A stretch of 64,000 bases of DNA from Nymphaea colorata (GCF_008831285.2 NC_045140.1:475528-539527); one strand, 5' to 3'. Positions 13,306 to 27,439 are shown, counted from the first letter of the stretch. Numbers and translations are program-made. Notes: generated by a model not told the origin, from the letters alone.

Positions 13306-15513
13306 TCACCAATTGTCTTTTGCCTTGCGAATGACACTTAAAGCTTCAGCATCAGTTGCAGAGCTTGGAATGTTCAAAATTTGTCGAATTTCAGGACTAT
13401 CTGTTCGCAGGAATGGGTTGCATGCCTTCTCTGTCCCCAAGGTTGTTGGTATCTGGAAAAAAAAGACAAAACAATTAAGGAAAGCTGGAATTCTCCTCAA
13501 CCAACGGTATCACAAAGATAAGATTCAGTGCTTTGCCTAACAGGATCAGGACCCATATGAAGAGCCTAGTTCATAGCTGAATGTGAGCCCATATCCTAGC
13601 CCAGCACAACTCAATAGGCATTTGAGATATGTAGGTTAGGATCACCAGCACAATTTTCATCCCAGGCTCTCATATGGACAGAGGATGCCAGCCTGCAAAA
13701 CTGCTATCATGACAAAAGGCCCCAGGCAGTTTGCACAATCAATGAAATAAAGATGAAAAGTTTTTGGCATCCTAGGAATATTTCATGAGCTAATAACAGA
13801 AAAATTTGATCAAACTGCAAGAAGACTGAAACTTTTTGATAGAGACATGTTTCTATCCTTTTAAAATCTAAGCAATTTTGCTTCCTACAACTATGTCTTA
13901 AACATCAAATGAATGCAAACTAGAAAGCTCTCTCAGACAACAAGCACACCAGAAATACAAACAGCAGTTCTTTCAAGGCAGATATTTTCCCTATCCCCCA
14001 CTAGGTAACCAAGACTTATAAGTGATTCACTATAGAAAAATGACAAGCAATTGAGAAATTTACCGTCGGAATGCCTTTGTTACGGAGTTGAGAGACCTCG
14101 GCAGCATAGGCTTGAAGAGCTTCATTCTTGGGCTCTACTGAGAGTGCAAATTTTGCATTGCTCTACCATCATTACAACAACCATGTATTTTCAGACTTAG
14201 TGTTCCCCAAGCTAAGAAAGAAAAGGAAGAAAAGGAAAGAAATCCGCAGACGAAAAAGCAGAATGGATTACAGAAAAAACCATCATAACTGAGAGATACA
14301 AGGATAACCATGGTTACAGCATCTCGTGCATGCAGAAGTGGTGGGATCAGGGCATCAAAGTTATTGATCCCTAATTCATTTTTGTCCCCTTTTGTATATA
14401 CCTCTATAATGAAAATGAAGTGACGGTCATGAATTAAGTCTCCCTAAGGCTACAAGATGGAATTCAGTTACCAAATTAGAGTAAACATATGAATGTCGAG
14501 CATTCAACTGGCTATCCCAGACACATGGTTCACATAGGCGCAAGTAGAAAAGACGTGTAACAAAATCTAAATGTGCATGCAGTTCCAACAGCAAAATCTA
14601 GCATTCTAGCTTCAGCAGGTAGGATGAAAATTCAGATGCCACTTTCAACGCCTTCCTTAGTTGTCAAGGCGACGCCTAGTCATGGACTAGTCATCAGTCC
14701 ACATCCCACGCCTAAGTCCATCACTTAGGTGTGGGGTGTTTGTTTGGCGCCTAGGTTGGACTAGGCGTTCTGTTGCCTAGTCCATTTGGGATGCCTAATA
14801 CATTTGGAAGGTGACTTATCACCTTCCATTTGGATAAACATGTGAATTAGTAAAGATAATATATTAGGAACTGATTAAGATAAACTTGGAAACAGTTTTT
14901 GAAATCTGAAAAGGCATGTTTATCCAAAAAAATACATTATATAGGCTGTATGAAGGGGCTAATATTTTCTACCTTCCATCATGCAAAAACTTCTGCCGCC
15001 TGATGCTGCTGCCAAAAACAGGTATACAACTAGTAACTAACTACTTGTTATATATTACTCATATAGATTAACCTGTGCTGCTGTGCATGATGTTTAGCTT
15101 AACCTGTGCTGCTGTGCATCATTTTTAGCTTAATCTGTGCTGCTGTGCATCATTTTTAGCTTAACCTGTGCCGCCTGCTGCTGCTGCCTTTTAGCTTAAC
15201 CTGTCCTGCTTTGCATGATTTTTATTTGCTTAATCAAACAAATGCAGCTACTTTCTGTTAGTATGAATCATCAGAGTTCTAACCTGTGCTTATATTGAAG
15301 TGAGGCATACAATTTGATGCATTGAAGCGTAAGTTTCATGACTAAATGCTTAAAGTGCGTGTATGAATACAAAGTGAATAAAATTTAATAATTATGTAAT
15401 ATAACAAGTATGTCATTAGAGTCAGCCTATTAAACAAGTTTATATGCTAATATAACTGAAAAAATGTAACCGATAATTCACTTGTAGCAATCATATAACA
15501 AATAAAACTGCCA

Positions 15514-15564
<51 letters not shown>

Positions 15565-18500
15565 ATAATAGAATAAATGAAATAGGCATTTCAGTCTAAG
15601 AATTAGGTAGTTAAGTAATCAGGTATAGATTCATTAATGTACAATAAATACGCTCAGCAGCTGCCTCCAGTAGCCTTTATGCTTCTTGCATAGTTTGCGC
15701 TTAGCTTCCACAAAGCTTCTCCTTCTCTTTTGTACTTAAACGTGATTAAGAGGCTTGAAAGACTCACCATGCCTCATCATGGTCTCCTCAAAGCACTGAT
15801 AAATCACATCCAGTGCTTCGTTTCAGCAAAGCACCCCTGCTTCTAGCAGCTACGAGAATGTAGTCCAGATTGTGACTGACAATGCTTCCAACTATGTGGA
15901 AGGAAGGTAAGATGTTGATGGATGAACCGGATTTGAAACACATGTTTTGGATGCCATGTGCAGCACATTGCTTGGATTTGATGTTAGAAGACATTGGAGA
16001 AATTCCAGATTTCAAAAGCACATTTACTAAAGCAAGGCAGTTGGTGGTCTTTATTTATGCACATGGCAAGACTCTAAACATGATGCGGTCTCATACACCT
16101 TCATAGGTCAGCTGTGACTCGATTTGCGACAAGATTTTTAACTTTGGAAAGTTTAGAAAAATGCAAAAAGGATCTATTATCATGTTCATATCTAATGAAT
16201 GGTCAGAAACAAATTAGCTAAGACTACAATTGGAAAAATGGCAGATCGAACCATTTTGAGAAAGACATTTTGGAATGGTCCTTAAAGTTATGCACCCACT
16301 CGTAGAAGTACTTCGCATGGTTGATAGCGATGAAAGACCATCAATGGGTTACATATATGAGGCAATGGACCCGTGCAAAGGAGAAAATTAAGGTAAGTCA
16401 CAAAATTAGGTTTTTCTATTTCTAAGTTATTAATTTACAGCGATGTCCCATAATGTTTTCGTTTCATGAAATTAGGTGCCTTTGAAAAATGAAGACTCCT
16501 CATATCAACCCATATGAGACATTGTTGACAAGAGATGGGAGGATCAATATAACATCGACCTTTACATGCAGCAGGGCTATACTTAAACTCTGGATTGTTC
16601 TATGATTATCCAGATATCCAATTATGAGATCAAAGATGGGCTCTTCAAGCATATTTCTTGAGGAAGTCCATTAGACCAGAGCAAGATTCATGACCAAATG
16701 GTAGCATATCGGAAAGCAAACTAGCAAAGGGACCATTTGGCATGGACATGGCAATTCAAAAGCAAAAAACACTTTTGCCAAGTATGTATACCTATATACA
16801 ACACTTATACTTTATTGTAATTAATGTTTGTCACTTTGTATTTCTATCACTTACCATATCATTTGATTTGAGTGTATATTCCATTAGTTGATTGGTGGAC
16901 ATCTTATGGCATTGGATGTACTGAACTCCAAAAAATTTACCATACGAATGTTGGGCCTGACATGCAGTGCTTCTAATTGTGACCATAATTGGAGTACATT
17001 TGAACAGGTAATTATACCAAGACATTTGTTGTTATTTAAATATATTCATATGATTGAACGTTGCTCTTATGCAATGCTTCTTTGTATACAACTTCATAAG
17101 AAAAAGAGATAGATTGCAATTGCAACATAAGAAATTGAACGACTTAGTATATGTTTCATATAATTGGAGGCTGAAGGAATGATACGAAAAACGAAAAAGA
17201 CTTAGAGCACAAATTGATCCAAGCATATTGAGAGAAGTGGATGACAATGAAGAATGGCCCAGTGATGATGAAAATGTATACAATGGGGATCTTTCTCTCA
17301 CATGGGACCTTGTAGACAAAGCAAGCAGAGGATCCCAAGACAAGATGGCCCATCCACATGTTTAGATAAGCAAAAAAAAAAAAAAAAATCAAAGGGTGCA
17401 TCTGGAAGCAAAGGCAAGACGAAATTTGCTGAAATACAATAACTTAAAGAAGAAGAAGAAACAATGTTTGAAGACACCAAGGAAGATGATGCGTCACTTG
17501 ATTTAGATGATGATTCAGATGATGATGGCCTTGCATCATCTTTTTCCTCAGATCCCGAGGCTTGAGAATTTTAGCCTATTAGGATGTTTTGGTTTTTGAA
17601 TTTCAATTCCGTAATAGATGTTTAAAAAATTATTTTGCCTATTGTATATAATTCTTCATTTGAATCTTAAGAAGCACGGTCTATGGTTTGGGCTAAGTTG
17701 CTAATTGATATGCTAACCATGTTTATTATTTACAATTTATGCTAATCATGTTTATTATTTACATTATTAGATATTATTATGTCTAGAGAAGTTGTTCCCG
17801 CTTCCCGACACTGAGGAACAATACATCTAACCTTCATAAGATATTGTTCCTGATACAGAAGAACAAGATGATCTACCACTACCAATGTAAGCCTAGGCAA
17901 TGGGCCTGGGTACCTGGTACCCGGGCTGAAAAAACCAGCCCGGGCCAGCCGGATAATATATCGAGCCAGCCTGGTTCGGCCCGATTATTTTTTTTATTAT
18001 TTTTTATTTAATAATAATATATATTTTATTATTAAAAACGTATTTTATATTCAAAATTTTTTATTTTATATTTAAAAAATAATTTTTTATTTTAATCGGG
18101 CCGGGCTGGGGCTTGGGTTTCGAGCATCGGGCCGACTCTTATGGGGTCGGGCCGGGCCAGCCCGATGCCCAGGTCTAGCTAGATGATCTACCAGAGATTG
18201 TTCCTGTCACTCAGGCACAAGAAGATCTGTCTTCGCTTGTAGTCCCAAACGCTCAGCAAGACGATGATGCTTATCAACCACGAAGGAAGTTGATGAAGAC
18301 GAATGAAGAAAATATTCCACTTCAAATAGAAGAGCCTAGTGAAATCATAAAATCTTTCATGATGATTTGCATTCCATCTTATATAGATTAGGTTTAGTTT
18401 TTTTTTTTTTAAACTATCTTGTAATCGGTTAGAGACTTGCCTTATATTTCAAATTCAATGCATTAAACATTTTATTTTGCTGTTTTATAAGTTGATTTTA

Positions 18501-21500
18501 ACTATTTCTAACTTGCTAACATGCTAACTTAACACATAAAACATAAATCTAACATTTTAGACTTACAAATAAATAAACAAAATTGCAGCGACTTTTGGAC
18601 ACCTTTTTAGGCTAGGCACGTCTAGGCAGCACCTGGCCGCCTTGACAACTAAGACGCCTTCACATGAAGGCTTCAAGCAAAAGCATTACTACTACATGAG
18701 ATGAATTTGGATGTAAAGTTGTGATGGAAAATTTACCAATGTATACTCATGACCGCAGAATATTCTTGTATCATCTGGGAATGCCACGAGTTTGGCTAGA
18801 GATGAGAGCATCTGCAGGAGCAAAGCACTAGAAGTATTAGAGATTGTCCAAAATAAGAGCAAGGAGTTGGAAAAGTTAAAAAAACTCTTCATTGTTGTGA
18901 ATGATGCATTTCACTAATTATACTATCTATACATTTTTGAACTGTTGTCCTGTACATCCTACAGTAACAGGTCCAAGTTCTTGGGGTTTTTCATGGTCAG
19001 CCATAAGAAGTCCAATATCACCATAAAGCACAGCTTCAAATTTCTAAACAATGTCATCACCAGAAAACTAAGGAAAATGTCTACATATAAAATCTTAAAG
19101 TAAAGGTCTGCTCTACATATAGAAATGACAGGACCTGTGCTGCATTTCCTTCAAAAAGTTTTCCGCAAGATAAGCTGAAGAGAGTGTCTCCCGAAAATAT
19201 TGCTTTGGATCCCGGAAAATAAAAACAGATATGACCTGAATATAAGAAGTTAGAAAACCTTTTACATAAGAGCAGAATATGTGGATACTGATTAGAAGAC
19301 GCATTCACAACCTGGCAAGAACACATTTGGCAAGATTTTTCAGCATAAGAAATATCACCTGAATTACCTACTCATGATTGATGAAATAATATACTTCCTC
19401 ATAAAGAGACAGGTTTTATGTACTGCAGCAGAAATTGTACCATCTAGTTGCATGAAAAAAAAAATTAACTTGTCGCTAAACCTTTTTCTCGATGTACTTC
19501 GACCTATTACTAATCCATCTCATGTAGTTTAAAATTTAAAATTCATTGCCTATTTGACCTCATTTGAATGCAAATTTCATCTAAATGTTTGAGTACAGAT
19601 TCCATGATCGTCTAAATGCATATTATCAACTATATCTCACAGGCTAAACAACGAGGGCCCTAATCAAGGTCAAGTGGCGAACTTGCTAGTCGAGCAAGAC
19701 CTAGTCAGCCAATGTGACATGGTGGCCAACCCCATATCATGACGATGCTCAAGAGTCTCTAGATATATTTTCTTTTAATTCTACAACTAGAAGGAAAATA
19801 AGATATGTTATGTGGAAGCGGTAAGGTAGATTTTGGACATGGTCCACATACACACACACATGCAAATTTTCATGGTGAGTCATGTTATAGTTGTTCGGAT
19901 AAGCTCCATGTGTGTGTGCGTGCATATGTGTTTCTGTATATTTCTCTATATATGCTTCTTTCCCAGCCCATGTTGATCTTCTACATGTGTTTTTTCATCT
20001 GCATCCTCGCTCCTATCACATGCTGCCCACTAATCCACATCTTTTTGCATTAAGTCAAATTATTTGCTATTGTTCTATATAGAAGCTTGTGTGAGTTCAT
20101 ATGAAGTTCTGAACTCATGAGCTAAACTACTACCATTTCAAGCTCAAATTAGGCTCATTTGATATAACAATCACCAAATCAGACTGCCAATCTTGCAAGC
20201 TCAATGAAGAAGAAAGAAGTTAAGAACTGAAGACCCTCCCTTTATTTATATATGCAGACAAAAAAATGAGCAACTGCTAGGATTCAGCATATCTATTTAT
20301 GCAGTGTATGGAAGAGGAAAATTGCAAACTTTTGCTGTAAAGCACCCTGCCATTTCTTTTTCTGTGTTTTTGTGGTTTTTGGTCAATGGCTTAGAAAATG
20401 TTTTCCACAACCATGTACCATACAGCCTTGTGGATGCTTTAAAATATTGGATATTCCATTTATTGAAAAAGAGAATTTCTATACTAAGTCACATGGATGC
20501 ATGTATAGCAGTTAGCTTTGGACAAATCAATGTCATTTTATGTATAATATTATATATACATATATGTATGTATGTATGGACTATGGATAGTCCACACTCC
20601 ATTGTAACTAAAGATGGAAAAATGGAAGCCTTAAAAAAGAATGGCTGGGATCTGAATCTGATCCAGATCTGAACCATGAAGCACGATACACTATAAGTGT
20701 TCATGTTCCCTAAATTGTTGTACCAACACTGGTATGTCAGCCAGGCAGGGTTACCCATGTGACTTAGTCACTGCATCGTTGGTTGCTGGTGCAAAGATTC
20801 ACAGGTGTTGAGTAGATAACACCCGATGCTCTTAATTAGTTAGATCTGAATGAGATTTCCTTTTTAATGTGAGACTGGATGCATGTGGTGAACCCAAGAA
20901 GATGTGAGCAACTGAACATAGAGAACAGGTAAGTATAAGAAACAGTAAATCCAACTTCATCAAACTCAGGCACGATCTCACTTCATTACATGACCAAAGC
21001 AAAAAAGCAACTTTCAGAAACACAGATGTTCCCAGCCTGTAATATTCTCTGTATTTGCGTCTTCATCACATGTTATATTGAGTATTTTGTGAGATTCAAG
21101 GATTCACCTCGTGTATGACCAGGGGTCTCTATGACCAGAGCCTTATGCCCTGCAAACATCCACGTCTCACCATCACTTAGTGCAATATCTATTCCAGGGA
21201 TACGATCCTTGTCTATTCGTGAGCCAATCACCTTACAGAAAATCAGAATCAATGGGAAAACAGATCTAGCAGCAACCAAATTTCAAATGAAGAGCAAGGA
21301 CAAATAGCATTCTTACAAGCATAATAAAAGTACAAACACCTTAAAGAACCATTCTAGAGGAAGGGAGCTGACCCAACCTTCATTTGTATAAAGTATCATA
21401 GTCACAAATATTGACAGCTTTTCAAAAATGTAAGTTCCATGGAAAGTTCACAAAAACCAATATATTCAAAGAATGTGATAATTACAAAGTAGCACTTGTA

Positions 21501-24500
21501 AACCAAAGCATCCCAACTTTAATGAATATTATCTATTATTAATGTGATGTAGTAATTTATAATTTTATACTGTGTAATATTTTATATTTTTCTTCATACA
21601 TCATATGTACTTTACATTCTAACTGTTTCAATATTTTGCAGATTTTCCCCACAGAATATACTCTCTACCTGTGTGTGTGTGTGTGTGTGTGCATGCACAT
21701 GTGTGCATGAGTGCTCTTCATAATCATATAGACATAAAGAAGGCATTTGAATATGATTGATATATACATGTTTTCACAGGTAGACAGCACATTAACTAAG
21801 AGAATGTTTTAATTTATATAACCTTACACAAGTTTCAAACCTTCAGACGTTAAGATATTTCATGCATTAGGACGAATATTGACATTTTTCTCGAGAAACA
21901 TAAAAGTAAATGGGAAAATTAAGAAAACGAGAAAATATGAAAAGAAATTGCAAACAGTTTGAAGAAGACACCGAAATAAATATGTCGCCTTTTTTTTTTG
22001 CATTTCCTTTTTCAGAAAAAAATGTCCTTGAATACATTTTTTCATGTCTCTTTTAACATTTTTAATAACTATTTTCAATGTTGATCAATGCTTTTGTAAA
22101 AAGATTAGTAGAACATTCAATGTTTTGCAATTTTCTATTTTTTTTTTTTATTTTTAAATTTTTAAAGTCCCCAAGATTTTCCCAAGATAAACGAACTTCC
22201 TAATTAATACCTGAGAAGTTCCTCGCTGATGAAAACCTGAGAACACTATTGTGACAATGATTTCATGTAACCTATTCTAATGGATTACAAATCTGACAGA
22301 GACTATAACATATTAAGAAAGCCCCCAACATACCCATATTCTTCTTACATGGAAACAAGACCCCAGTAGGGAAAGTTAGGATGCATAATCAGAAACATAA
22401 GCAGAAAGAAAAGCATTTTAGATGCACAAAGAGAAGAATAACAGAAAAAGGACAAAGCAGAAGTTGGGTTGCTTTGAACGCAAATGGATAACATTATGAA
22501 TTACAAGATTTGTCTTACTAGAAGCCAAGGTCAGATCATTTTTCCAATGACTTGTTTCCTGAAGTGGGTCGCGCATACCCAAGATGTGTCCATCATAAGA
22601 TAACACTGTCAAACATTTTTAGATAACTACAGAAGAAAAATCAGTTACATTTATCTACTTAATAATAAGAAGGCTTTCATTCGAAGGCTTAACATATACC
22701 ATGAAACTTAAATCCATCTGGAATGGAAAAAGGTAACAATTACAAATACACCAATTGCAGTCCTACTGTTTTTGGATAGATTATGTAAGCTTCCACTAGA
22801 AACACCAAATGAAGGTCACCCAAGATAAGGAAGAATAACTCAGTAGGAGGATAGTTCATACCATTGCACCATACTTGGCTTTTAACTCCATATTCCCACC
22901 AGTATGATCATAATGATGATGAGTATTCAGGATGTAATTCAATTTCTTCCTTTTCCTATTCAGCACATCTACCACAGGGACAGATTCAGATGGATCCACA
23001 ACTCCAATGGTGTCTGTCTTTGTATCACGAAGCAAATATGCATAATTATCTTTGAGGCATGGTATCTGCACAGAAAAAAAAAAGATGATGCTACTTTGAG
23101 GAAAAGAAATCCTAAAAACAGCTAAAATAATATTGTTAGGTACAGAAGGACATTTTACACATTCAGATTATCACCAGACACTTGACAAGAGAGATTATTC
23201 TCTCTTCATTTCTTTTCTTTTCTTTGACAAGCATAAACTAGATTTAATCAAATCATCCACAGGCATCCTATGTGTAGTCATCATGTAAATACCAGGCCTA
23301 AAAATGAATCCACTTCGCACCTCAAAAGGCCATACAAGATAAGATCCAAGATAGTATGGAACAAAGGAACATATCACTACCACTGTATCTCAATTTGCCG
23401 TTCTCACAAAATGTTGGAATCCACTCATCTTAAGAAACACATGACCAAATTGGATATAGTAACAAAGATAAACAAACAAAATCCAGTAATTTGGCTGGGT
23501 TTAGCAGTAGCTCTAGCTAATGGGACTTTCTTTTGGAATTGGACACCATCTTGGATTCTTTTAAACTGTATAAAAATGAAACTTAACAGTTCCGTAAGGT
23601 GAAACCCACTGAAAAGCACCTCCAACGGTGAGTAAGCAACCATACCACCATAATGTATTTTTACCATGAAATAAGTTGGAAATATTTGATATAAAAACAC
23701 CTTTTTAAAATCTGTACAAGTAACATCTGCAATCAGATTCTGGTTCAGACTCAGAAAATGGTTCAAGCCAGACTCAAGTTAACTCGTTAGAGCAGTGTGA
23801 ATGGAATGAAATACACTTTTTATCACTATTGAATGTTATAACATTGCAAATGCTCGAATAATAAAAGAAGCTCCATTAACACAAAAAGGGATGTGATCCA
23901 ATAGGAAGCACAAATCCTTAACAGAGTGCATGGAGGACATGATGCAATTGCAAACCCAGTTTTTATACCAGAAACTGGGTCCTGTGTAGAGACATTGGTT
24001 TCTTTCTCTAGTAAATCAGCACAAATTTCAGATTGAAAAGCTTCTACAACCCCCACACTAATGGCCTGTTTGGATAGAGGAAAAGGGAAAGAAAGGGAGG
24101 AAAGGGTAGTCAATCATGTGTTTGGTTGGTTAATGAAGGAGGGGAAGGAAAGGAAAATAAAAAAACATGTTTGGTTGCAAAGGAAATAAAAGGAAATGAA
24201 GGGAAAGGAAATGATAACGCAATGTAAATCCAATCCCTCCAAAATTGGAGGTATTGGGATGGAAAGGAAAATGGTTGCTCATTTCCTTTCTTTTCCTTTC
24301 TATCAAACAAGCTTTATCATCTTCTCTTTCCTTCCATTTCCTTTCCTCTCCTTTCCCTCTCCTTTCCCTTCCTCTTCCTCTTCCTCTTCCTTTCCTTTCC
24401 ATCCTTCCCTTTCCTTCTATTTCCCTCCATCTAAACAAAGATGTAAGGGTTTATCAGGGACAGGGGTCCATGACCCAGTTTTTCCTCGTGCTTGTTAACT

Positions 24501-27168
24501 AAATTTGGCTTCCATTTGCTTGATATAATTGTGGATAATACAGATTACCTGTTGTAATCACTCCAATTTTGACCACTCTTTTCCTTAAATGCATCTTTAG
24601 TTCTAGAAACTTGAACTGCAACTTCAAACTTGAATTAACTTGGTTAAATTCCTCGAGTTTGCTGAAACAAAGTCAGACAACACCCTCAAGTCCATGAAAG
24701 CTCAAGATGAAAAGCTTTTAAAATTCACCCCTCTCAGAAAAAAAAAAAACAATTTTTGTTTTTTGAAAGCTTAAAATACTTCAAGTTCGCAAAAAATATT
24801 GCCTAGTACATGCAGAACATAGTTTGTCTACAGCGGCACATAATAGCTACAGCACACTGACATCACACATTTTTTGGAACTATTCCCTTAGAAAGCAGCA
24901 ATGCGTAGCTAGTTATTGCGGCTGCATGGTACAATCGTGCATTGGCAGTGCCCATTTTAGAAAAGATTCTCTTTGAAATGGTGGCTGTGTCGTGGTGCAT
25001 GGCATTTTTGCAGCAGTACATACTATTAATATGCAAAGTCAACACCCATTTTGGTAAGGTTCCTTCCAAAATTTTAAAGGCAGTTACAGCACATAAAGTT
25101 TTTATAGTGACACACAGTATTGCGCACCCATTTAAGGAAGTATCCTTCAATAGCACATAGGTTGCATAGTAATAAACAGTACTCTCAAGCTGAAGCATAT
25201 AATTGCTTAAGAGTGATGCAAAGTCTGAAAATGTCTTAACAGACATTTTGCAGGGCCCATTTTAGGAAAAATCTTGTAATGGAACACAATCCACAGACTC
25301 CACAATATGGCAGTCCTTATTGTCAGGCAATTTATCTTGCCTCCTAACTCTAAAACACTATCAATATTGTTTTCCAAAATCAACTGTATATATGGAATTC
25401 TAAAGGATTCAAATCTACCAGATGCCGGATGGCTAAAAAATAAAAATTCGTCCCTGAAAGCACCATATACCGTTGTTAAAAGTACCATGAACTGTTACTG
25501 TGGCAACTCTATTTTAATGACAGATTTTTAATTTTTAACTATTCGGCAATATCCAGCATCTGGCAGCTATCCATGTCATACTGCCACCTAACTGTTTCCT
25601 TACTGCTTCCCCAAGATTGAACTTAAAAGTTTCCATTTTAAACTTACACACAACATAACCATATGATACAGCTCTGTAACTATTTCCCTACTGCTTCCTC
25701 AGTTTGTACTTAAAATCTACCTTTACAAACTTAGGTTTTCCTTTTCAAGTATCTTGCTTCCCACTACCATGTCCTAGACTGCTGCCTTCCACAAGATTAT
25801 CTGTTTAGATATTTTTCTCCATTTCCTCCATAATAATTGCATATATAAATATAAAAGTGTTAATAAAAATCATTACAGCTTTAGCTAGGTAATTAATGTG
25901 TCTGAAACCATTGATGCCAATATTTTTTAGAATAAAATCAGACAATAAAAAGAATTATTTGAACATGAGCTACCTTAAATTGCACCTTAATGGACCATAA
26001 ACAAATACTGCAGCAGCATATCATTTCATCTAGAATGCCATAATGCGGCATTATGAAAAATTTCCACAAAAAGCTAACTCCTTTTATGCTCCTGCTGGAA
26101 TTACACATTGAGTAAAGTGTAAAGTGTAAACCAATGGTTAACTCTAGAATTTTCCAAGGGCACTAAAGTTGAGATTTGATGCAGGCTATGAAAAAGAAGA
26201 TAATGCAATAAGATGTTAGTGTCTGTAAAGGGCAGGACGGAACAAACCAGCTCGATTTGCAGCATAGGGTCCACAGTAGGCATGCTGCAGAAAAATTGTA
26301 CAGCCCTGTAAGAACGGCTGTTTCCACGCAAGGTTTTGATGTGTCTCCCATAGACATGTCCAAAATTGCCAGAAAAAAGAGATCGCCCCACATCTCGGCA
26401 CAGGAAAAGACTTCTCACAGCCTAAACAAATGACAATCTGTGGCATCTTCAGGCATAAAGAAAGACAGAGATAGAACATTCTCAAACTCAAACGACCTAA
26501 CCGTACAAATCATGAAGCCAGACAGCAGAATCATCTAATTCTACAACTACCGCAGGAAACGGAGGAGAAACAATGAGCTCAATAAAATAAGCAACAGAAA
26601 AGTAGCAGAGGTCAATCGGAGCAGAAAACAACAAGCAAGGGGCCTAAATAAGCAACAGCTAACAAAACAGAATCCCAAAATTCACGTGGAGAACAAAATA
26701 AGGATAACATAGGAACCGACAGAGGAAATCTTATATAAAAAAATAAAGGCTTTCGCTATATTAGAATCACCCCTTACAAGTATGCAACCTACCTAGTTGG
26801 AAAAAAAAAAAAAAGAAATTTAGAACTACACGGACCTAATTACGCAAATGACGATACATGGCCAACAGCAGCAGAAAGAATCGGATTCTTATTGCAAGGA
26901 GCATTCTAGATCGTTCCCTTCCACAAGAAAATTAAAACAAAAGAACTTCAACAAGCAATATCCCTAGGATCCACATATCCAACAAAGAAGATCAAAACAT
27001 GGATCATACTCAGTCATTCCCTTAAAGCGAAATCCTGACTACGAGTTCTTTCATCGTATCAGACACCAGAAGGAGAAAATGGACGACGACAAGGTAAAAG
27101 GAGGAAAAGGCAAGACCGCTCACCGTTGAAGAAGGGAAGGAAAGGAAGGCCGGAGTCCTCGAGAACAT
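13306..27168 (-). CDS. GLX2: Glyoxalase II (hydroxyacylglutathione hydrolase), mitochondrial type, 8 exons, 322 aa
   Basis: It hydrolyses S-lactoylglutathione to D-lactate and glutathione, the second step of methylglyoxal detoxification. Exons on the minus strand: 27168-27124, 26421-26248, 23065-22862, 21231-21108, 19235-19135, 18811-18737, 14162-14064 and 13452-13306; the sum is 969 nt, in frame, ending in TGA. Residues 1 to about 55 are rich in Arg/Ser and start [11 protein letters not shown], suiting a mitochondrial presequence. The metallo-beta-lactamase fold follows from [13 protein letters not shown]. Metal ligands are THHHYDH (121-127), H180 in PGHTRGH, D199 in FSGDTLF and H237 in CGHEYT; all are present. 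The C-terminal KACNPFLR region completes the substrate domain. Length agrees with plant GLX2-4/2-5-type proteins, closer than to the cytosolic type. The gene spans 13.9 kb because of long introns carrying a hAT element, a MITE and a TG microsatellite. A broken copy of exon 1 lies at 53075-53768. Confidence 0.93.
15068..15230. repeat. Short tandem repeat in the hAT element
   Basis: About four to five imperfect units of 35-40 bp, each with a TAGCTTAACCTGTGCTGCTG core followed by GCATCAT-type sequence. Subterminal repeats like this are common in hAT elements, where transposase binds, but this role is inferred. Confidence 0.75.
15515..15557. repeat. (AT)n microsatellite
   Basis: About 21 uninterrupted AT units within the hAT element. 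Confidence 0.95.
15850..17330 (+). pseudogene. Degenerate hAT transposase
   Basis: Fragments in order: [11 protein letters not shown] and [18 protein letters not shown] (catalytic region typical of DUF659-type hAT transposases) at about 15865-15995; [14 protein letters not shown] at about 16115-16155, in a different frame; [20 protein letters not shown] at about 16285-16350; a DKRWEDQYN segment near 16520; and the C-terminal dimerisation region ([17 protein letters not shown], then a [16 protein letters not shown]-like segment) at about 16955-17180. An acidic tail, [10 protein letters not shown], follows. A frame change near 16105, several stops and at least one intron-like gap mean it cannot make an intact transposase. 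It reads opposite to its host gene. Confidence 0.85.
17892..18178 (+). mobile_element. MITE family A, copy 1 (nested in the hAT element)
   Basis: GC-rich ends built from GGGCCTGGGTACC...GGGCTGG and GGGCCGGGCCAGCCCGATGCCC surround a core of A/T only, about 100 nt. The same arrangement recurs at 43732-43989 and, inverted, at 47145-47412. Ends are roughly complementary (GCAATGGGCC against GGGCATCGGGC). It is inserted in the 3' part of the hAT element, so it is younger than that insertion or arrived with it. Confidence 0.7.
21671..21691. repeat. (GT)n microsatellite
   Basis: About ten GT units in a glyoxalase II intron, followed by an imperfect GCATGCACATGTGTGCATG palindrome-like stretch. Confidence 0.9.
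24060..24445. mobile_element. Purine/pyrimidine-polarised MITE in glyoxalase II intron 2
   Basis: The left half (about 24062-24260) is made almost only of purines on the plus strand (GGAAAGG-type runs) and the right half (24280-24440) almost only of pyrimidines. Ends TGGCCTGTTTGGATAGAGG and CCTCCATCTAAACAAAG are roughly complementary, so the whole element folds as one hairpin. The GTTTGGATAGAGG-type terminus is common in plant MITEs. Ser/Phe-rich open frames within are compositional artefacts. Confidence 0.75.
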
Positions 27169-27439
27169 GGCAGAGGACCCTCCAGTGTCACTGAGATGGC
27201 GAGCGATTGAATACAACTAAAAATGAGATTAAGTAAGAATGTCTTGTTCTTGTGAAAATGGCGGGGACGCAGGCGGAGCGGAGATTAAGCGTCACTTTCG
27301 AACTCCACCGAACTCGCCAACAGGCGCAAGTTATCCATTTGTCGACCCGAATGTTCGGCTTTGAGCAGTCGGGGACTACCACTGGTTCTGGTGGGCGATG
27401 TAGGGGGTTTGAATCGAACCTTGCCCTTTGCGGTAAATC

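Larger units (their letters stand above)
14656..18653. mobile_element. hAT-superfamily DNA transposon, 3998 bp, with 8-bp target duplication
   Basis: The ends are CTTAGTTGTCAAGGCG (14656-14671) and its exact reverse complement (18638-18653). They are flanked by a perfect 8-bp duplication, ACGCCTTC, at 14648-14655 and 18654-18661, the size expected for hAT. It interrupts intron 6 of the glyoxalase II gene. The interior holds a degenerate transposase (about 15850-17330), a tandem repeat, an AT microsatellite and a nested MITE. The intact ends suggest it could still be mobilised in trans, but the transposase has stops and frameshifts. Confidence 0.93.

Noticed and set aside
22856-23071. Independent short metallo-hydrolase starting at the Met near 23071
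   Set aside because: The segment is exon 3 of glyoxalase II; a TGCAG acceptor lies directly before the [10 protein letters not shown] codons and the other exons join in frame.
24196-24502. Ser/Phe/Pro-rich proteins of about 85-100 residues
   Set aside because: They are translations of the pyrimidine-rich arm of a MITE.
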